In this document: piece after piece, positions 53,493-61,973 of the stretch
How the letters are laid out: every line of letters starts with the position of its first letter
Numbering within the stretch: position 1 is the first letter of the stretch
NCBI GenBank assembly: GCA_023423895.1
Contig: JAFAER010000018.1
Coordinates: forward strand, 1 to 64,000
DNA: 64,000 nucleotides
Source: Pseudomonadota bacterium
Lineage (GTDB): Bacteria; Myxococcota_A; Polyangia; Polyangiales; Polyangiaceae
Reading direction: 5' to 3'
Notes under the pieces: model-generated
Told to the model about the DNA's origin: nothing
The model's database searches: none
The model's input: only the letters and a program-made list of their open reading frames with translations
Position numbers and translations under genes: made by a program

Positions 53493-55282
53493 GCTCGAAT
53501 CGGATCCTCGGTGTCGCTGGCCTCGTCGGGCTTGCGACGGTGGTGAGCGTCGCCTGCGCCAGCGAGAGGCAAACGTACGATCCCGGGAACACGTTCACCA
53601 TCGATGGCGGCGGTGATGCGCCGGTCTGCGGACTCCAGTGCTCGATCGACGGTCGGGCGATCGTCTCGACATGCACCGGCGAGGTCGTCGAGACCTGCGC
53701 TGCGGACGAGGCCTGCGGTGCCGCAAAGTGCCAGGCCCCCTGCGCAGCGGCGGCAGCCGGCGAACGTTCGGACGGCTGCGAGTTCTTCTTCCAGGCGCCG
53801 CGATACGACAAGGTCTTCGCCCAGTCTTGCCTCGCGCTGTTCGTCGTCAATACCTCGAACGCGCCGGTGGATCTCGCCCTCGAGCTCGAGGGGGCTCCCC
53901 TCGACATCTCGAAGGCCGTCTACCGCACGAGCGCAGGAGGCGCTTCCCTCGTGCCGCATACGGGCGCGCTTGCGGCCGGTGAAAGCGCGGTCGTGTTCGT
54001 GTCGCAACAATCGCCGGACACTCCGCTGCCGCCCGGAGGCGGCTCGCTGTACGCGCCATGCCCGAAAGACGCGGTCCCCGCGTCCTATGCGGATCCCCTG
54101 CCGACAGGGACCGGCCTGGGCTCGGCCTTTCACCTGAGAGCGAGCCTGCCGGTGGCGGCGACGTCGATCTATCCGTTCGGCGGTTCGAAGAGCTATCTCC
54201 CGTCGGCGACCCTTCTCCTTCCAGTCTCGACGTGGTCGAAGGAGCACATCGTCGTCAACGGCTGGGAGCAGGGCACGAGCGGCATCCCCGGCGCGCACAT
54301 CATCGCGTCCGAAGACGACACCGACGTGACGATCGTGCCGAAACGCGATCTCCAGGATGGCCGTTCGATCGTGGGAACGGCGGCGGGAACCCCGGCGACG
54401 TACCGGCTGGCGAGGGGACAGATCCTCCAGGTAGCGCAAGGCGAAGAGCTGACCGGCAGCATCGTGTCGTCGACGAAGCCGACCACGATCTTCGGCGGAA
54501 ACTCGTGCGCGTTCGTCCCGACCACCGGCTCGTGGTGCGATACGTTGAACCAGCAGATCCCTGGCTTCGATCGCTGGGGATCGAAGTACGTCGGCGTCGG
54601 CTATCGCCCCCGGCTCGACGACGAGCAGGAGCTCGTCGGGTATCGCATGATCGCTGGCCGAGACGGGACGACACTCGAATACGACCCCGCTCCGCCGCTC
54701 GGCGCGCCGCTGACGATGTCCGCCGGGGAAATCGCGGTCTTCGTCCAGCCCGTCGGGGTCCCGTTCGTGGTCAAGACCCAGGATGCCGAACATCCGGTCT
54801 ACCTCGCCGCCTACATGAGCGGATCGCAAGTTGGGTTCGAGGCCCTGCGGGGACAGCCCAGCGGGGGCTTCGGCGACCAAGGCGATCCCGAGTTCGTGAA
54901 CGTGGTCCCGGCAGACCAGTACCTGAACACGTACAGCTTCTACGCCGATCCTTCGTACCGAAACACGTCGCTCGTCGTCACTCGGGCCAAGAGCGGTGAC
55001 CGCTTCGAGGATGTCTGGATCGAGTGCGCTGGCAACCTGAGCGGCTGGAAGCCCGTCGGAAACGGCGGCGAATACGAGTACGTTCGGGTCGATCTCGGTC
55101 GCGACGGCAAGCCCGGCGCGTCGGTCGACGGCGGCGTCTGCAGCACGGGGCTCCAGCGGCTGCGAAGCCAGGGCCCTTTCACGGCGACCTTGTGGGGCTG
55201 GGACCTGAACGCCAGCTATGCGTATCCCGGAGGAATGGCGCAGCGGAAGCTCGTGACCTCACCCCTGGTCGACGTCCAGTAG
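53489..55282 (+). CDS. IgGFc-binding-like lipoprotein, cluster B gene 8
   Basis: 597 residues, complete. Lipobox VSVAC. Cys-rich N-terminus (CGLQCSIDGRAIVSTCTGEV, CAADEACGAAKCQAPC), then the IgGFc-binding-like region: AATSIYPFGGSKSYLPSATL, IIASEDDTDVTIVPKRDLQD, PTTIFGGNSCAFVPTTGSWC, PVYLAAYMSGSQVG, EFVNVVPADQYLNTYSFYAD. The C-terminus after that (GPFTATLWGWDLNASYAYPG) shows what is missing from the truncated cluster A copy. Last gene of the cluster; 234 bp of apparently empty sequence follows. Confidence 0.9.
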   Translation: MSSNRILGVAGLVGLATVVSVACASERQTYDPGNTFTIDGGGDAPVCGLQCSIDGRAIVSTCTGEVVETCAADEACGAAKCQAPCAAAAAGERSDGCEFFFQAPRYDKVFAQSCLALFVVNTSNAPVDLALELEGAPLDISKAVYRTSAGGASLVPHTGALAAGESAVVFVSQQSPDTPLPPGGGSLYAPCPKDAVPASYADPLPTGTGLGSAFHLRASLPVAATSIYPFGGSKSYLPSATLLLPVSTWSKEHIVVNGWEQGTSGIPGAHIIASEDDTDVTIVPKRDLQDGRSIVGTAAGTPATYRLARGQILQVAQGEELTGSIVSSTKPTTIFGGNSCAFVPTTGSWCDTLNQQIPGFDRWGSKYVGVGYRPRLDDEQELVGYRMIAGRDGTTLEYDPAPPLGAPLTMSAGEIAVFVQPVGVPFVVKTQDAEHPVYLAAYMSGSQVGFEALRGQPSGGFGDQGDPEFVNVVPADQYLNTYSFYADPSYRNTSLVVTRAKSGDRFEDVWIECAGNLSGWKPVGNGGEYEYVRVDLGRDGKPGASVDGGVCSTGLQRLRSQGPFTATLWGWDLNASYAYPGGMAQRKLVTSPLVDVQ

Positions 55283-55516
55283 ACGACCGCGCTGGAGCGC
55301 GATGGCCGCTCGGTATCCACCGCGACGCGACCGCCGATGCTGCGGCCGAGCACAACCGCGATGTCGACGTCGAAGCGCTCGCGTCTGGGCAGCCGAGCTC
55401 CGTGCGGGTTGCAGAGGTGCCACTCGTCGTCGGATGCGCACGGAGCTCGAGCCGTCTCGTGTCGGAAAGGATCTTGCCCCGCGTGTCGAACTGCTCTCGC
55501 GAGAAGGAGCGAGCTC

Positions 55517-55984
55517 ATGATTCGACTCAAGCGGACGTACGACCCTCCGGCGCGCGGCGATGGGGAGCGGATCCTCGTGGAACGTCTCTGGCCTCGAGGC
55601 ATGACGAAAGATGCCCTCGCGGCGGATGCTTGGCTGAAAGAAGTCGCCCCGAGCACCGAGCTCCGGAAATGGTTCGACCATCGTGTGGAGCGCTGGGAAG
55701 AGTTCCAACGCAAGTACCGGGATGAGCTGGACGCGAACCCCGACGCCTGGAAGCCGCTCCTCGAGGCCAGCCAGCGCGGTGTCGTGACGCTGCTCTACAG
55801 CGCACACGACACCCTCCACAACGGCGCGCTGGTCCTGCGCGGCTACCTGCTCGAGCAAGGCGCCGAACGCCCGAAGATGCGGGCCGAGCGGCGGCGGCGA
55901 CGAAGCTCGGAGACCGGCCGCACGACGCGACGTGCGACGAGCTCTCAGCGAGCAGGAGGAGCCGCTCTTCGTTCGAAGCGGTAG
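55517..55984 (+). CDS. DUF488 family protein (YeaO-like)
   Basis: 155 residues. RTYDPPARGDGERILVERLW, PRGMTKDALAADAWLKEVAP, LRKWFDHRVERWEEFQRKYR and VTLLYSAHDTLHNGALVLRG are hallmark DUF488 sequence (small, uncharacterised, conserved in bacteria). AAGGAGC lies before the ATG at 55517; the longer frame from 55337 is unlikely. The Arg/Ser-rich tail after about residue 120 is longer than usual and may be an extension or a frame drift. Cytoplasmic. Confidence 0.93.
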   Translation: MIRLKRTYDPPARGDGERILVERLWPRGMTKDALAADAWLKEVAPSTELRKWFDHRVERWEEFQRKYRDELDANPDAWKPLLEASQRGVVTLLYSAHDTLHNGALVLRGYLLEQGAERPKMRAERRRRRSSETGRTTRRATSSQRAGGAALRSKR

Positions 55985-56093
55985 CCGCATTCGTCCCGAG
56001 CCATGCGACCCGGCCCGGTTCGAGGCCCCACGAACCGATCGCCGCCGCATTCCGAGCTTGTTGTCCCCCGCGTTCGAGGGCAAGGATCCGGAC

Positions 56094-56633
56094 GTGGTCT
56101 ACGTCGCTCTGCTCCGTGGCATCAATGTCGGTGGGAACAACATCATCAAGATGGTCGCGCTCCGCGAGGCCTTCGAGGTGCTCGGGTTCACGGCCGTAGC
56201 GACGTACATCCAGAGCGGCAACGTCGTCTTCACTGCCAAGGCAGGGACCAAGACCACGCTCACGAAGACGATCGAAACCGCACTGGCGAAGACGTTCGCC
56301 TACGACTCCAAGGTGGTGGTCGTGTCCGCGAAGGAGCTCGCGGCGGTCGTTTCCGAGGCGCCCTCCGGTTTCGGCAAGCAGCCCACGCGCTATCGTTACG
56401 ACGTCCTCTTCGTGAAGCCGCCGCTCCAGGCGCGCGAGGCGCTGACGGAGGTGCCCACGGCGCCGGGCGTCGACGAGGTCCACGCAGGCACGCATGCGCT
56501 CTACTTCCGGCGCGTCACTGCGAAGGCGACCAAGAGCCGCCTCTCGAGGATCGTCCAGAAGCCGATCTACAAGAGCCTCACCATCCGGAACTGGAACACG
56601 ACGGTGAAGCTCCTCGCGATGACCGAGGCATAG
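56094..56633 (+). CDS. DUF1697 family protein
   Basis: 179 residues from a GTG. VYVALLRGINVGGNNIIKMV, FTAVATYIQSGNVVF, DVLFVKPP, HALYFRRVTAKATKSRLSRI and LTIRNWNTTVKLLAM match DUF1697, a small conserved family of unknown function. The frame extends upstream to 55932 but no ATG there has a good start signal. It lies 109 bp from the DUF488 gene on the same strand. Confidence 0.92.
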   Translation: MVYVALLRGINVGGNNIIKMVALREAFEVLGFTAVATYIQSGNVVFTAKAGTKTTLTKTIETALAKTFAYDSKVVVVSAKELAAVVSEAPSGFGKQPTRYRYDVLFVKPPLQAREALTEVPTAPGVDEVHAGTHALYFRRVTAKATKSRLSRIVQKPIYKSLTIRNWNTTVKLLAMTEA

Positions 56634-56664
56634 CCTCGGCCGTGAGCGCCTCCGATTCGCCCGC

Positions 56665-57435
56665 TCACGTGAACTCGGCGCCGATGCTGTGTTCGATGCA
56701 ATAGGAGCCCTGAAGCGCCGGCGGTGGTTGTGGCGAAGCCGCAGGTGGCGCTGCGCCGGCGGCGTGGAACTCGTGCCACCACTTGGCGGCCTGCCAGATC
56801 CCTTCCGGACAGCTCGCGCGATTCGGGAGGCCGGGCGTGAGCTCGAACCCTGCGCCGCCGAGCGCGAGCTCGATCAGTACGGCGGACGGCAGACCGATGC
56901 CATCGACGAGCGGGTTGGATGCACGTCCGACTCCGCAGACGAAGGCGAGCCAGCCGAGGACGTGCTCGATCGCGTCGGTGGACGCGCGCATCCGCCGGAA
57001 CGCAGTCGCCAGGTTCTTCACCTCGGCTGCTGGCGCTTCGAGCCGGAGCACCGCGATGTTCGGATAGCTGCGGACGTTCTTGAACTCGCTCGGACGGGTG
57101 GTCTCCACCCCATTCCGCTTCAGGAGCGCCGATAGCTTGACGCTCGGCTCGAGTGGAACGTGATGTAGCTGTGTCGAGTCGTCGGCCAGCTTCGCGTCCG
57201 GATCGACGACGAGCGCAGCGTGCGACCAATGGCTGGGGGTCATGTCATCGCGCGCATGCGATTGGGCGACGCGAACTCGGAACGATGTATGGTCTCGCCC
57301 GCCGACGACGATGATGCGAACACCGCCGGGGTCGAGCCTCGACAGCCACGCAACATTGTCTTCTTCCTTCTTGCGTGGCTGCTTCGTGAAATGCGGGTTG
57401 GGCGAGCTCGCCTTCGAGCGGAGGATCTGGAGCAC
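56665..57435 (-). CDS. Unrecognised protein, possible papain-like (NlpC/P60-superfamily) fold
   Basis: 256 residues from a GTG with GAGG at good spacing inside the upstream gene's end. The sequence DMTPSHWSHAALVVDPDAKL has an S-H-W/x-S-H-A pattern (possible His of a permuted papain-like enzyme), and later NRASCPEGIWQAAKWWHEF contains a Cys. The order His-before-Cys fits permuted YiiX/LRAT-like hydrolases, but I am not sure. No signal peptide. The frame from 57537 would overlap the phosphatase gene more. Confidence 0.65.
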   Translation of the reverse strand: MLQILRSKASSPNPHFTKQPRKKEEDNVAWLSRLDPGGVRIIVVGGRDHTSFRVRVAQSHARDDMTPSHWSHAALVVDPDAKLADDSTQLHHVPLEPSVKLSALLKRNGVETTRPSEFKNVRSYPNIAVLRLEAPAAEVKNLATAFRRMRASTDAIEHVLGWLAFVCGVGRASNPLVDGIGLPSAVLIELALGGAGFELTPGLPNRASCPEGIWQAAKWWHEFHAAGAAPPAASPQPPPALQGSYCIEHSIGAEFT

Positions 57436-57452
57436 GGAGCACCTCGTGAGAG

Positions 57453-58844
57453 CTAAGAGCGGTGAAACTGCAGGTCCCTCGCGACTGGAGGGACGGGCGG
57501 TACGTGGAGCGAGTGGTACGTCACGCGCGCGCTGCACCCGAACCCGTGCGGGGAAATCTCGAGTAGCGCGACGTGGTCGCCCTTGTGTCCGTAGACCTTA
57601 CGCGCGGCGAAGCTCTTGCCGAGCGCTGCCCGCGCGAAGTGTGCCGGTGGGGGCGGCGCGTCCTTGTGACGGGGCCACGGGTCACGCGTGAACTGACCGA
57701 CTATCTCGCTCAGCGTGTCCTTTCCTAGCGTCGTCACGAGGGACGAAGGGGACGCGATGATCTCGTGGAGGAGAGTGGCCCCACGAGCATCCGCCACCGT
57801 CGCTACCCGCCCCCAGTGGACGTCGCCCGTGACGAGGAAGAAGCCGCGAAGGCGCTCGGCCGTCGCACGCACGATCCGTGTGATGGCCGAGTAGTCTTCC
57901 GCGTAATTGGCGAGCTCCCAGTCGACGTACTCCCCATCGAACTGGGACGCCGGATCGGCCAGTAGCGACTGTCCGGTTACGAGAATACCGATGCGCTCGG
58001 GCGTGAGTGAGTCGGCCCAGTGCCGGAGCCGCATCAGCTCCCCACCGTCGACGAGCTGTTTCGCGCCGGCGACGCGCGTCGAGCGCGTATCCGTAACATA
58101 GATGGAGAGTGGCGGCACATCGATGCGAACGCCCGCGCCGAGCCCGCCGGCGCGCGGCGCGAGCTGGAATGCCGTATACATCTTTCGCGCGGCAGCCTCC
58201 CAAGCGGCGCGACCCTCTGGGGACCAGGAGTTCTGTACGATCGGCGCGCGGTCTGGATAGTTGTTCCAGAACTCGTGATCGTCGGGACAGCAAATGACCG
58301 GCGCCATGCGAAGTGGTGTCTTGAGCCCGGCGTCGAACCAATTCGCGATGTAGTTGGCCTCGAAGATCGGCTCGAGATCCGCCTGCTTCTTGGGGAAGTC
58401 CTTTTCCGTTGGTAAGTCGAGATAGACCTGGTCGCCCATGAGGAGCACCAGATTCGGGCGCGCGTCCCATGGAAAGAGCCCGTCGAGCGTGCGGAGCAGC
58501 GTCCGCGGATCCTCGTCGCGGTGATAGCAGGACACGAGCAGCATCCGGAACGTCTCGCCAAGCGAGATCTGGCTCGGCAACGTCCGAGTGCGGACAGAAT
58601 CGAACTCTCCGCTCTTCAGGTCGTCGACGTGGACGGTGTAGCGAGTGTCAGGGAGGAGTCCCTCGATGTGAAAGGCGGATGTGAACGTTCGCGTCCCGAC
58701 CGGACCGCGAAGCCTCGTCGGCTGCACCACGCGCCCGTCGACCGTGAAACGAAGATCCGGCGGCGCTGCGGCGTTGCGGACGCCGACCCAGAGCGCAATC
58801 TTGTCCGACTCAGTTGCGTGCGCGACCACCGCCAGGTTCCCCAT
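57453..58844 (-). CDS. PhoD-like alkaline phosphatase / metallophosphoesterase
   Basis: 463 residues. Metal-site motifs: MLLVSCYHRDEDP, LMGDQVYLDLP (near 135-145), CCPDDHEFWNNYPDRA (near 187-202), DTRSTR, ILVTGQSLLA, LVTGDVHWGRVA. An N-terminal fibronectin-like beta domain precedes the catalytic one (TLVGVRNAAAPPDLRFTVDG region). No signal peptide, unlike classical PhoD, which is Tat-exported, so it is probably cytoplasmic. Divergent from the operon at 59056; the shared 211-bp region has paired operator-like dyads. Confidence 0.92.
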   Translation of the reverse strand: MGNLAVVAHATESDKIALWVGVRNAAAPPDLRFTVDGRVVQPTRLRGPVGTRTFTSAFHIEGLLPDTRYTVHVDDLKSGEFDSVRTRTLPSQISLGETFRMLLVSCYHRDEDPRTLLRTLDGLFPWDARPNLVLLMGDQVYLDLPTEKDFPKKQADLEPIFEANYIANWFDAGLKTPLRMAPVICCPDDHEFWNNYPDRAPIVQNSWSPEGRAAWEAAARKMYTAFQLAPRAGGLGAGVRIDVPPLSIYVTDTRSTRVAGAKQLVDGGELMRLRHWADSLTPERIGILVTGQSLLADPASQFDGEYVDWELANYAEDYSAITRIVRATAERLRGFFLVTGDVHWGRVATVADARGATLLHEIIASPSSLVTTLGKDTLSEIVGQFTRDPWPRHKDAPPPPAHFARAALGKSFAARKVYGHKGDHVALLEISPHGFGCSARVTYHSLHVPPVPPVARDLQFHRS

Positions 58845-58898
58845 CGCGGCACAAGGTGACCTGACGTCGAAGGCGACAACAAGCTGCGCAGGCGATCA

Positions 58899-58983
58899 TC
58901 ACCCTGCGGGGTGACCATTGGCTCCATCGGTCGGGATGACCTCGAGCTATCCGACTGGATTGCAAGGTCACCCCGGGGGGTGA
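58899..58983. promoter_or_regulatory. Paired TCACCC-N4-GGGTGA dyads in a divergent promoter region
   Basis: TCACCC-TGCG-GGGTGA at 58899-58914 and TCACCC-CGGG-GGGTGA at 58968-58983. Their centres are 69 bp apart, and the flanking bases make the second an inverted copy of the first (GGTCACCCCG...GGGTGAT). They lie between the PhoD gene (start 58844) and the unknown operon (start 59056), so a single regulator could act on both. Confidence 0.65.
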
Positions 58984-59055
58984 TGGTGCGCGCGACGTGG
59001 GGCGATAGGCTGAGGGCTCGCGACGACCAGCGCGCCACCATCGTCGCCCCGCCCA

Positions 59056-60060
59056 ATGTCATCTTTCCGCCGATTCGTCCCCCTCCTCGTTGCGACCGTT
59101 GCGGCATGTCGTGGCGCCCACGAGGCACCCACCATTCCGGTTCCGGAGCTCGAGCCCTGCGTCGACGGCAGCGTGTGTCGCTCGGGCCTCACATGCACGA
59201 CTGCGGCTGATCCGAACACCACCTCTTGCCAGCGCCCGAGCACCCCATCGGAGGTCACGGAGCCCAAGCGAGAGGGAACGCAATGCAGGTTCCGCACTGC
59301 CGTTCCACCCATTCGAAACGTGCTCGTCACGGGTTTCCCTGCACCGCAAATGCCGATCAGCCAGGTGATCGACGTCCCGCGCCAGTCGACGACCGTGAAG
59401 TGGTCCGTGCCAGAAGAAGCTCGCTTCGTCACGTGCGCATTGTTCGCCTGCGCGCCGACCTTCACGGAGCCCTTCGATCGAGGCGACGGCACGCCGATCC
59501 GAGCGCTCGCGCACCTCGACCGATGCCTCCTGAACCTCGTCACGAGCCCGGCGTCCGCGGGGGAAGCGCAGGTAGGGTCGCTCTCCGAGACCTCGTCGTG
59601 CTCACGCGGCACTGCGCCAGCAAGGAGCGCGAACGACGAAACGGTGTGCTCGGACGGGTACGTCCTCGAGGAGCTCACCGTCGGATGTTGGGCAAGCGAC
59701 GGAACGAGGATCGTAGCGGCAAGCGCGCTCGAGGACGTCGATCCGGTGGCAACCTTCTTGGCACCCGGACGCGCAGCCGATTGCTCACGACCCGAGCACG
59801 ACGGTCTCGCATGTCGTCGCCGCGGGGAGGGGCGCCTCGGCACGTGCAATCGGAGCGTCTGCGCCCCGCGATGCCAGGTCCCCGAGGACTGCCAGTTCCT
59901 GGCTCCGAAGACCTCCGAGCGGAGCGCTGTCGCCGATGATGCAGGTTCGTCCCCGCCTCAAGTCGACGGGGGCGCGCCTGATCTCTGCGCATTCACGTGT
60001 GAACCGCTGCCCGGCAGGCGCGACATCGGCGTCTGCCAGCCGTTCGAGACCGCGCCCTGA
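59056..60060 (+). CDS. Cys-rich lipoprotein of unknown function
   Basis: 334 residues. Signal peptide with VAAC (Cys18), at least 20 Cys over the length (CVDGSVCRSGLTCTT, CSDGYVLEELTVGCW, GTCNRSVCAPRCQVPEDC, CAFTCEPLPGR), with DAGSSPPQVDGG as linker near the end. Cys pairing suggests a disulphide-rich extracytoplasmic protein. No family recognised. First gene of a tightly coupled operon; its stop shares bases with the next start (TGATG). Confidence 0.8.
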   Translation: MSSFRRFVPLLVATVAACRGAHEAPTIPVPELEPCVDGSVCRSGLTCTTAADPNTTSCQRPSTPSEVTEPKREGTQCRFRTAVPPIRNVLVTGFPAPQMPISQVIDVPRQSTTVKWSVPEEARFVTCALFACAPTFTEPFDRGDGTPIRALAHLDRCLLNLVTSPASAGEAQVGSLSETSSCSRGTAPARSANDETVCSDGYVLEELTVGCWASDGTRIVAASALEDVDPVATFLAPGRAADCSRPEHDGLACRRRGEGRLGTCNRSVCAPRCQVPEDCQFLAPKTSERSAVADDAGSSPPQVDGGAPDLCAFTCEPLPGRRDIGVCQPFETAP

Positions 60061-61973
60061 TGAAGGCGACGTTCCGGAGCACGATCGATGCCACGGCACA
60101 ATCGACGGCACCGCCGTGGCTCGCGGTCGGAACGCGAGAGCGCCTGACGCTCGAGGTGGAGTTCATCGTCGAAGGACCGGATGCGGGAACGGCCGAACCG
60201 AGGGCGGCGTTCCTTCCACTCTTCGGCGCGCGTGAGGGGGGAGGGGAAGCAGACACCGCACGGATCGAAGAGCCGATCATCCGGAAGCCCACGACGACGA
60301 GCGTGAGAGCCGAGCTCGCTGCGGTTCCCTTCTCCACCGCGCGATCCGGTCCACGATGGCTCGCGATCTGGCACAACGACCGCGTCATCGCGCGCATCCT
60401 TCTGCTCCCAAAGTGGTTGGTCCGGGCTCTTGCGGTCGCTGCCGTGATGGCGGCGGTCTATGCGCTACTGCGAACGGGGTGGATCCTCACGTCGCTCGCC
60501 GATACGTCCGTGAAGCGCTGGGTGCTTCGAGGCGGCGGTCTTCTGACGACGACTCCTGCTTTGGTGTCACTGTTGCGGATCGTGCGAGATTCATTTCGGC
60601 CAGGGAGCTATCCGTTCGCCTCCCTCATTGGGCATCCAGTCGGTATGGCACTCTACGCGGTGGCGATGGTGCTCGTCGGCACCGCCCTTCCGACGCAGGC
60701 GACCGTAGTCGTCAATGCATCTCCGACCGCAATCCAATTCAAGAACGGCGGAGGTCGGCTCGAGAAGGCGACGGCAGCGACGGTCCTGTTCGAGTCCGTC
60801 GACGCCGACTGGGTCGCTCGCGAGATCCAGGACGAGAAGAAGGCCTTCTGCGCGCGCCCCTTCGACGTGTACACGGGCGAATGGGCTGCCGCTGGACCAG
60901 GCGCCTGCGCTTTGCGAGGTGATGCCGTCGACCACCGCTGGCCAATCCTCCCGCTGGATCCCGCGCCGAAAGCGGTCGGCTTCTCGTGCGTGAGGACGGT
61001 TTGGCGATCCGAGCTTCTTCATTCCGAGGCGCTCGGAAGGATCGAGGGTTTCGAGACCACGTCCGAAGATCCCGCCATGCTCGTGACGAGCCTCCAAAAG
61101 GACAGCTGCGCGCCGGTCGAGTCTGCGAAGGTCTCCGTCGACGTCGGGCCGTTGGCCGCGCCGGCGCTGCCCGCCCAGCGGATGACGGCGCGAATCCTGC
61201 CGCGCGGCGCGCTTCAGCATGGCGGAACACTCGCGGCCTTCCGCAATGTCTTCGGGAGCTCGTTCCGGCTCGAAGGTCACGAGGTGCCCTCCGCGGCGCC
61301 CTTCGTGACGTTCGCGTGGAAGCCCGCGCTGGCGAATCGAGAAGTCGAGGAGGTCCGTCTCGACGCCGATCTTCGCTCGACTCAGGACCCGGCGCGCGTC
61401 TACCCGAACGTTCTCGGTCCGACTCGGTTCACTGTCAGCCTGGAGGGAGAGGAAATCGGAACGCTGGAGGCGACCCCCTCGCCCAACGTCCACCTCGTCT
61501 GGCACGGGCGGGCGAACCGAATCGTGGTCGTCGACGTCGCGAAGGGTGAACAGCTGTCGACTTGGAAGGAGTCCTCGGTCAGGGCTCAGAAGCCGAACCC
61601 CTTCGTCGCAATCGATAGACCGAGCTCTCCTTTCGATCTCGCAATCGACGCCGTCGGGAAGTTGAGGCTACCGCGACAGCTGGTTCCAAGAAGAGTGCAT
61701 CATGTCGAGTCGGAGAAGTACGCTGACTGCACGGCCGGAGCCGAGGGCGTCGAGGTCGACGTTCACGACCGCATGCAGCCGACGTGCATCGCTCTTCCGA
61801 TTCAGATCGCGCGACGAGCGCGATGCGGATGCTTGCGCGGAGTGTGGCCGCCGAAGAAATGCGACCCAGGAGCGACGTCGGTCGCGATTTCGGAGAGCAA
61901 GCTGGATGGCGGCCACAAGGCGATTCTAGAAGCGGTGGGCTGTGACCCGACGGACATGCGCTGGCAGGAATGA
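60060..61973 (+). CDS. Membrane protein of unknown function
   Basis: 637 residues. Cytoplasmic N-terminus of about 115 residues (no signal peptide), membrane segments at about 119-137 (LVRALAVAAVMAAVYALL) and 194-212 (VGMALYAVAMVLVGTAL), then about 420 residues outside with many beta strands and Cys pairs near the end (RCGCLRGVWPPKKCDPG). No kinase, protease or ABC motifs. TGATG overlap with the gene before and ATGA with the one after, so all three products are made in a fixed ratio. Confidence 0.82.
   Translation: MKATFRSTIDATAQSTAPPWLAVGTRERLTLEVEFIVEGPDAGTAEPRAAFLPLFGAREGGGEADTARIEEPIIRKPTTTSVRAELAAVPFSTARSGPRWLAIWHNDRVIARILLLPKWLVRALAVAAVMAAVYALLRTGWILTSLADTSVKRWVLRGGGLLTTTPALVSLLRIVRDSFRPGSYPFASLIGHPVGMALYAVAMVLVGTALPTQATVVVNASPTAIQFKNGGGRLEKATAATVLFESVDADWVAREIQDEKKAFCARPFDVYTGEWAAAGPGACALRGDAVDHRWPILPLDPAPKAVGFSCVRTVWRSELLHSEALGRIEGFETTSEDPAMLVTSLQKDSCAPVESAKVSVDVGPLAAPALPAQRMTARILPRGALQHGGTLAAFRNVFGSSFRLEGHEVPSAAPFVTFAWKPALANREVEEVRLDADLRSTQDPARVYPNVLGPTRFTVSLEGEEIGTLEATPSPNVHLVWHGRANRIVVVDVAKGEQLSTWKESSVRAQKPNPFVAIDRPSSPFDLAIDAVGKLRLPRQLVPRRVHHVESEKYADCTAGAEGVEVDVHDRMQPTCIALPIQIARRARCGCLRGVWPPKKCDPGATSVAISESKLDGGHKAILEAVGCDPTDMRWQE

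Noticed and set aside
55290..55440. Coding-like minus-strand stretch (RRERFDVDIAVVLGRSIGGR) in the gap after cluster B
   Set aside because: Good third-position GC over about 50 codons but no start, no recognised family and both ends run into other genes; possibly a remnant.
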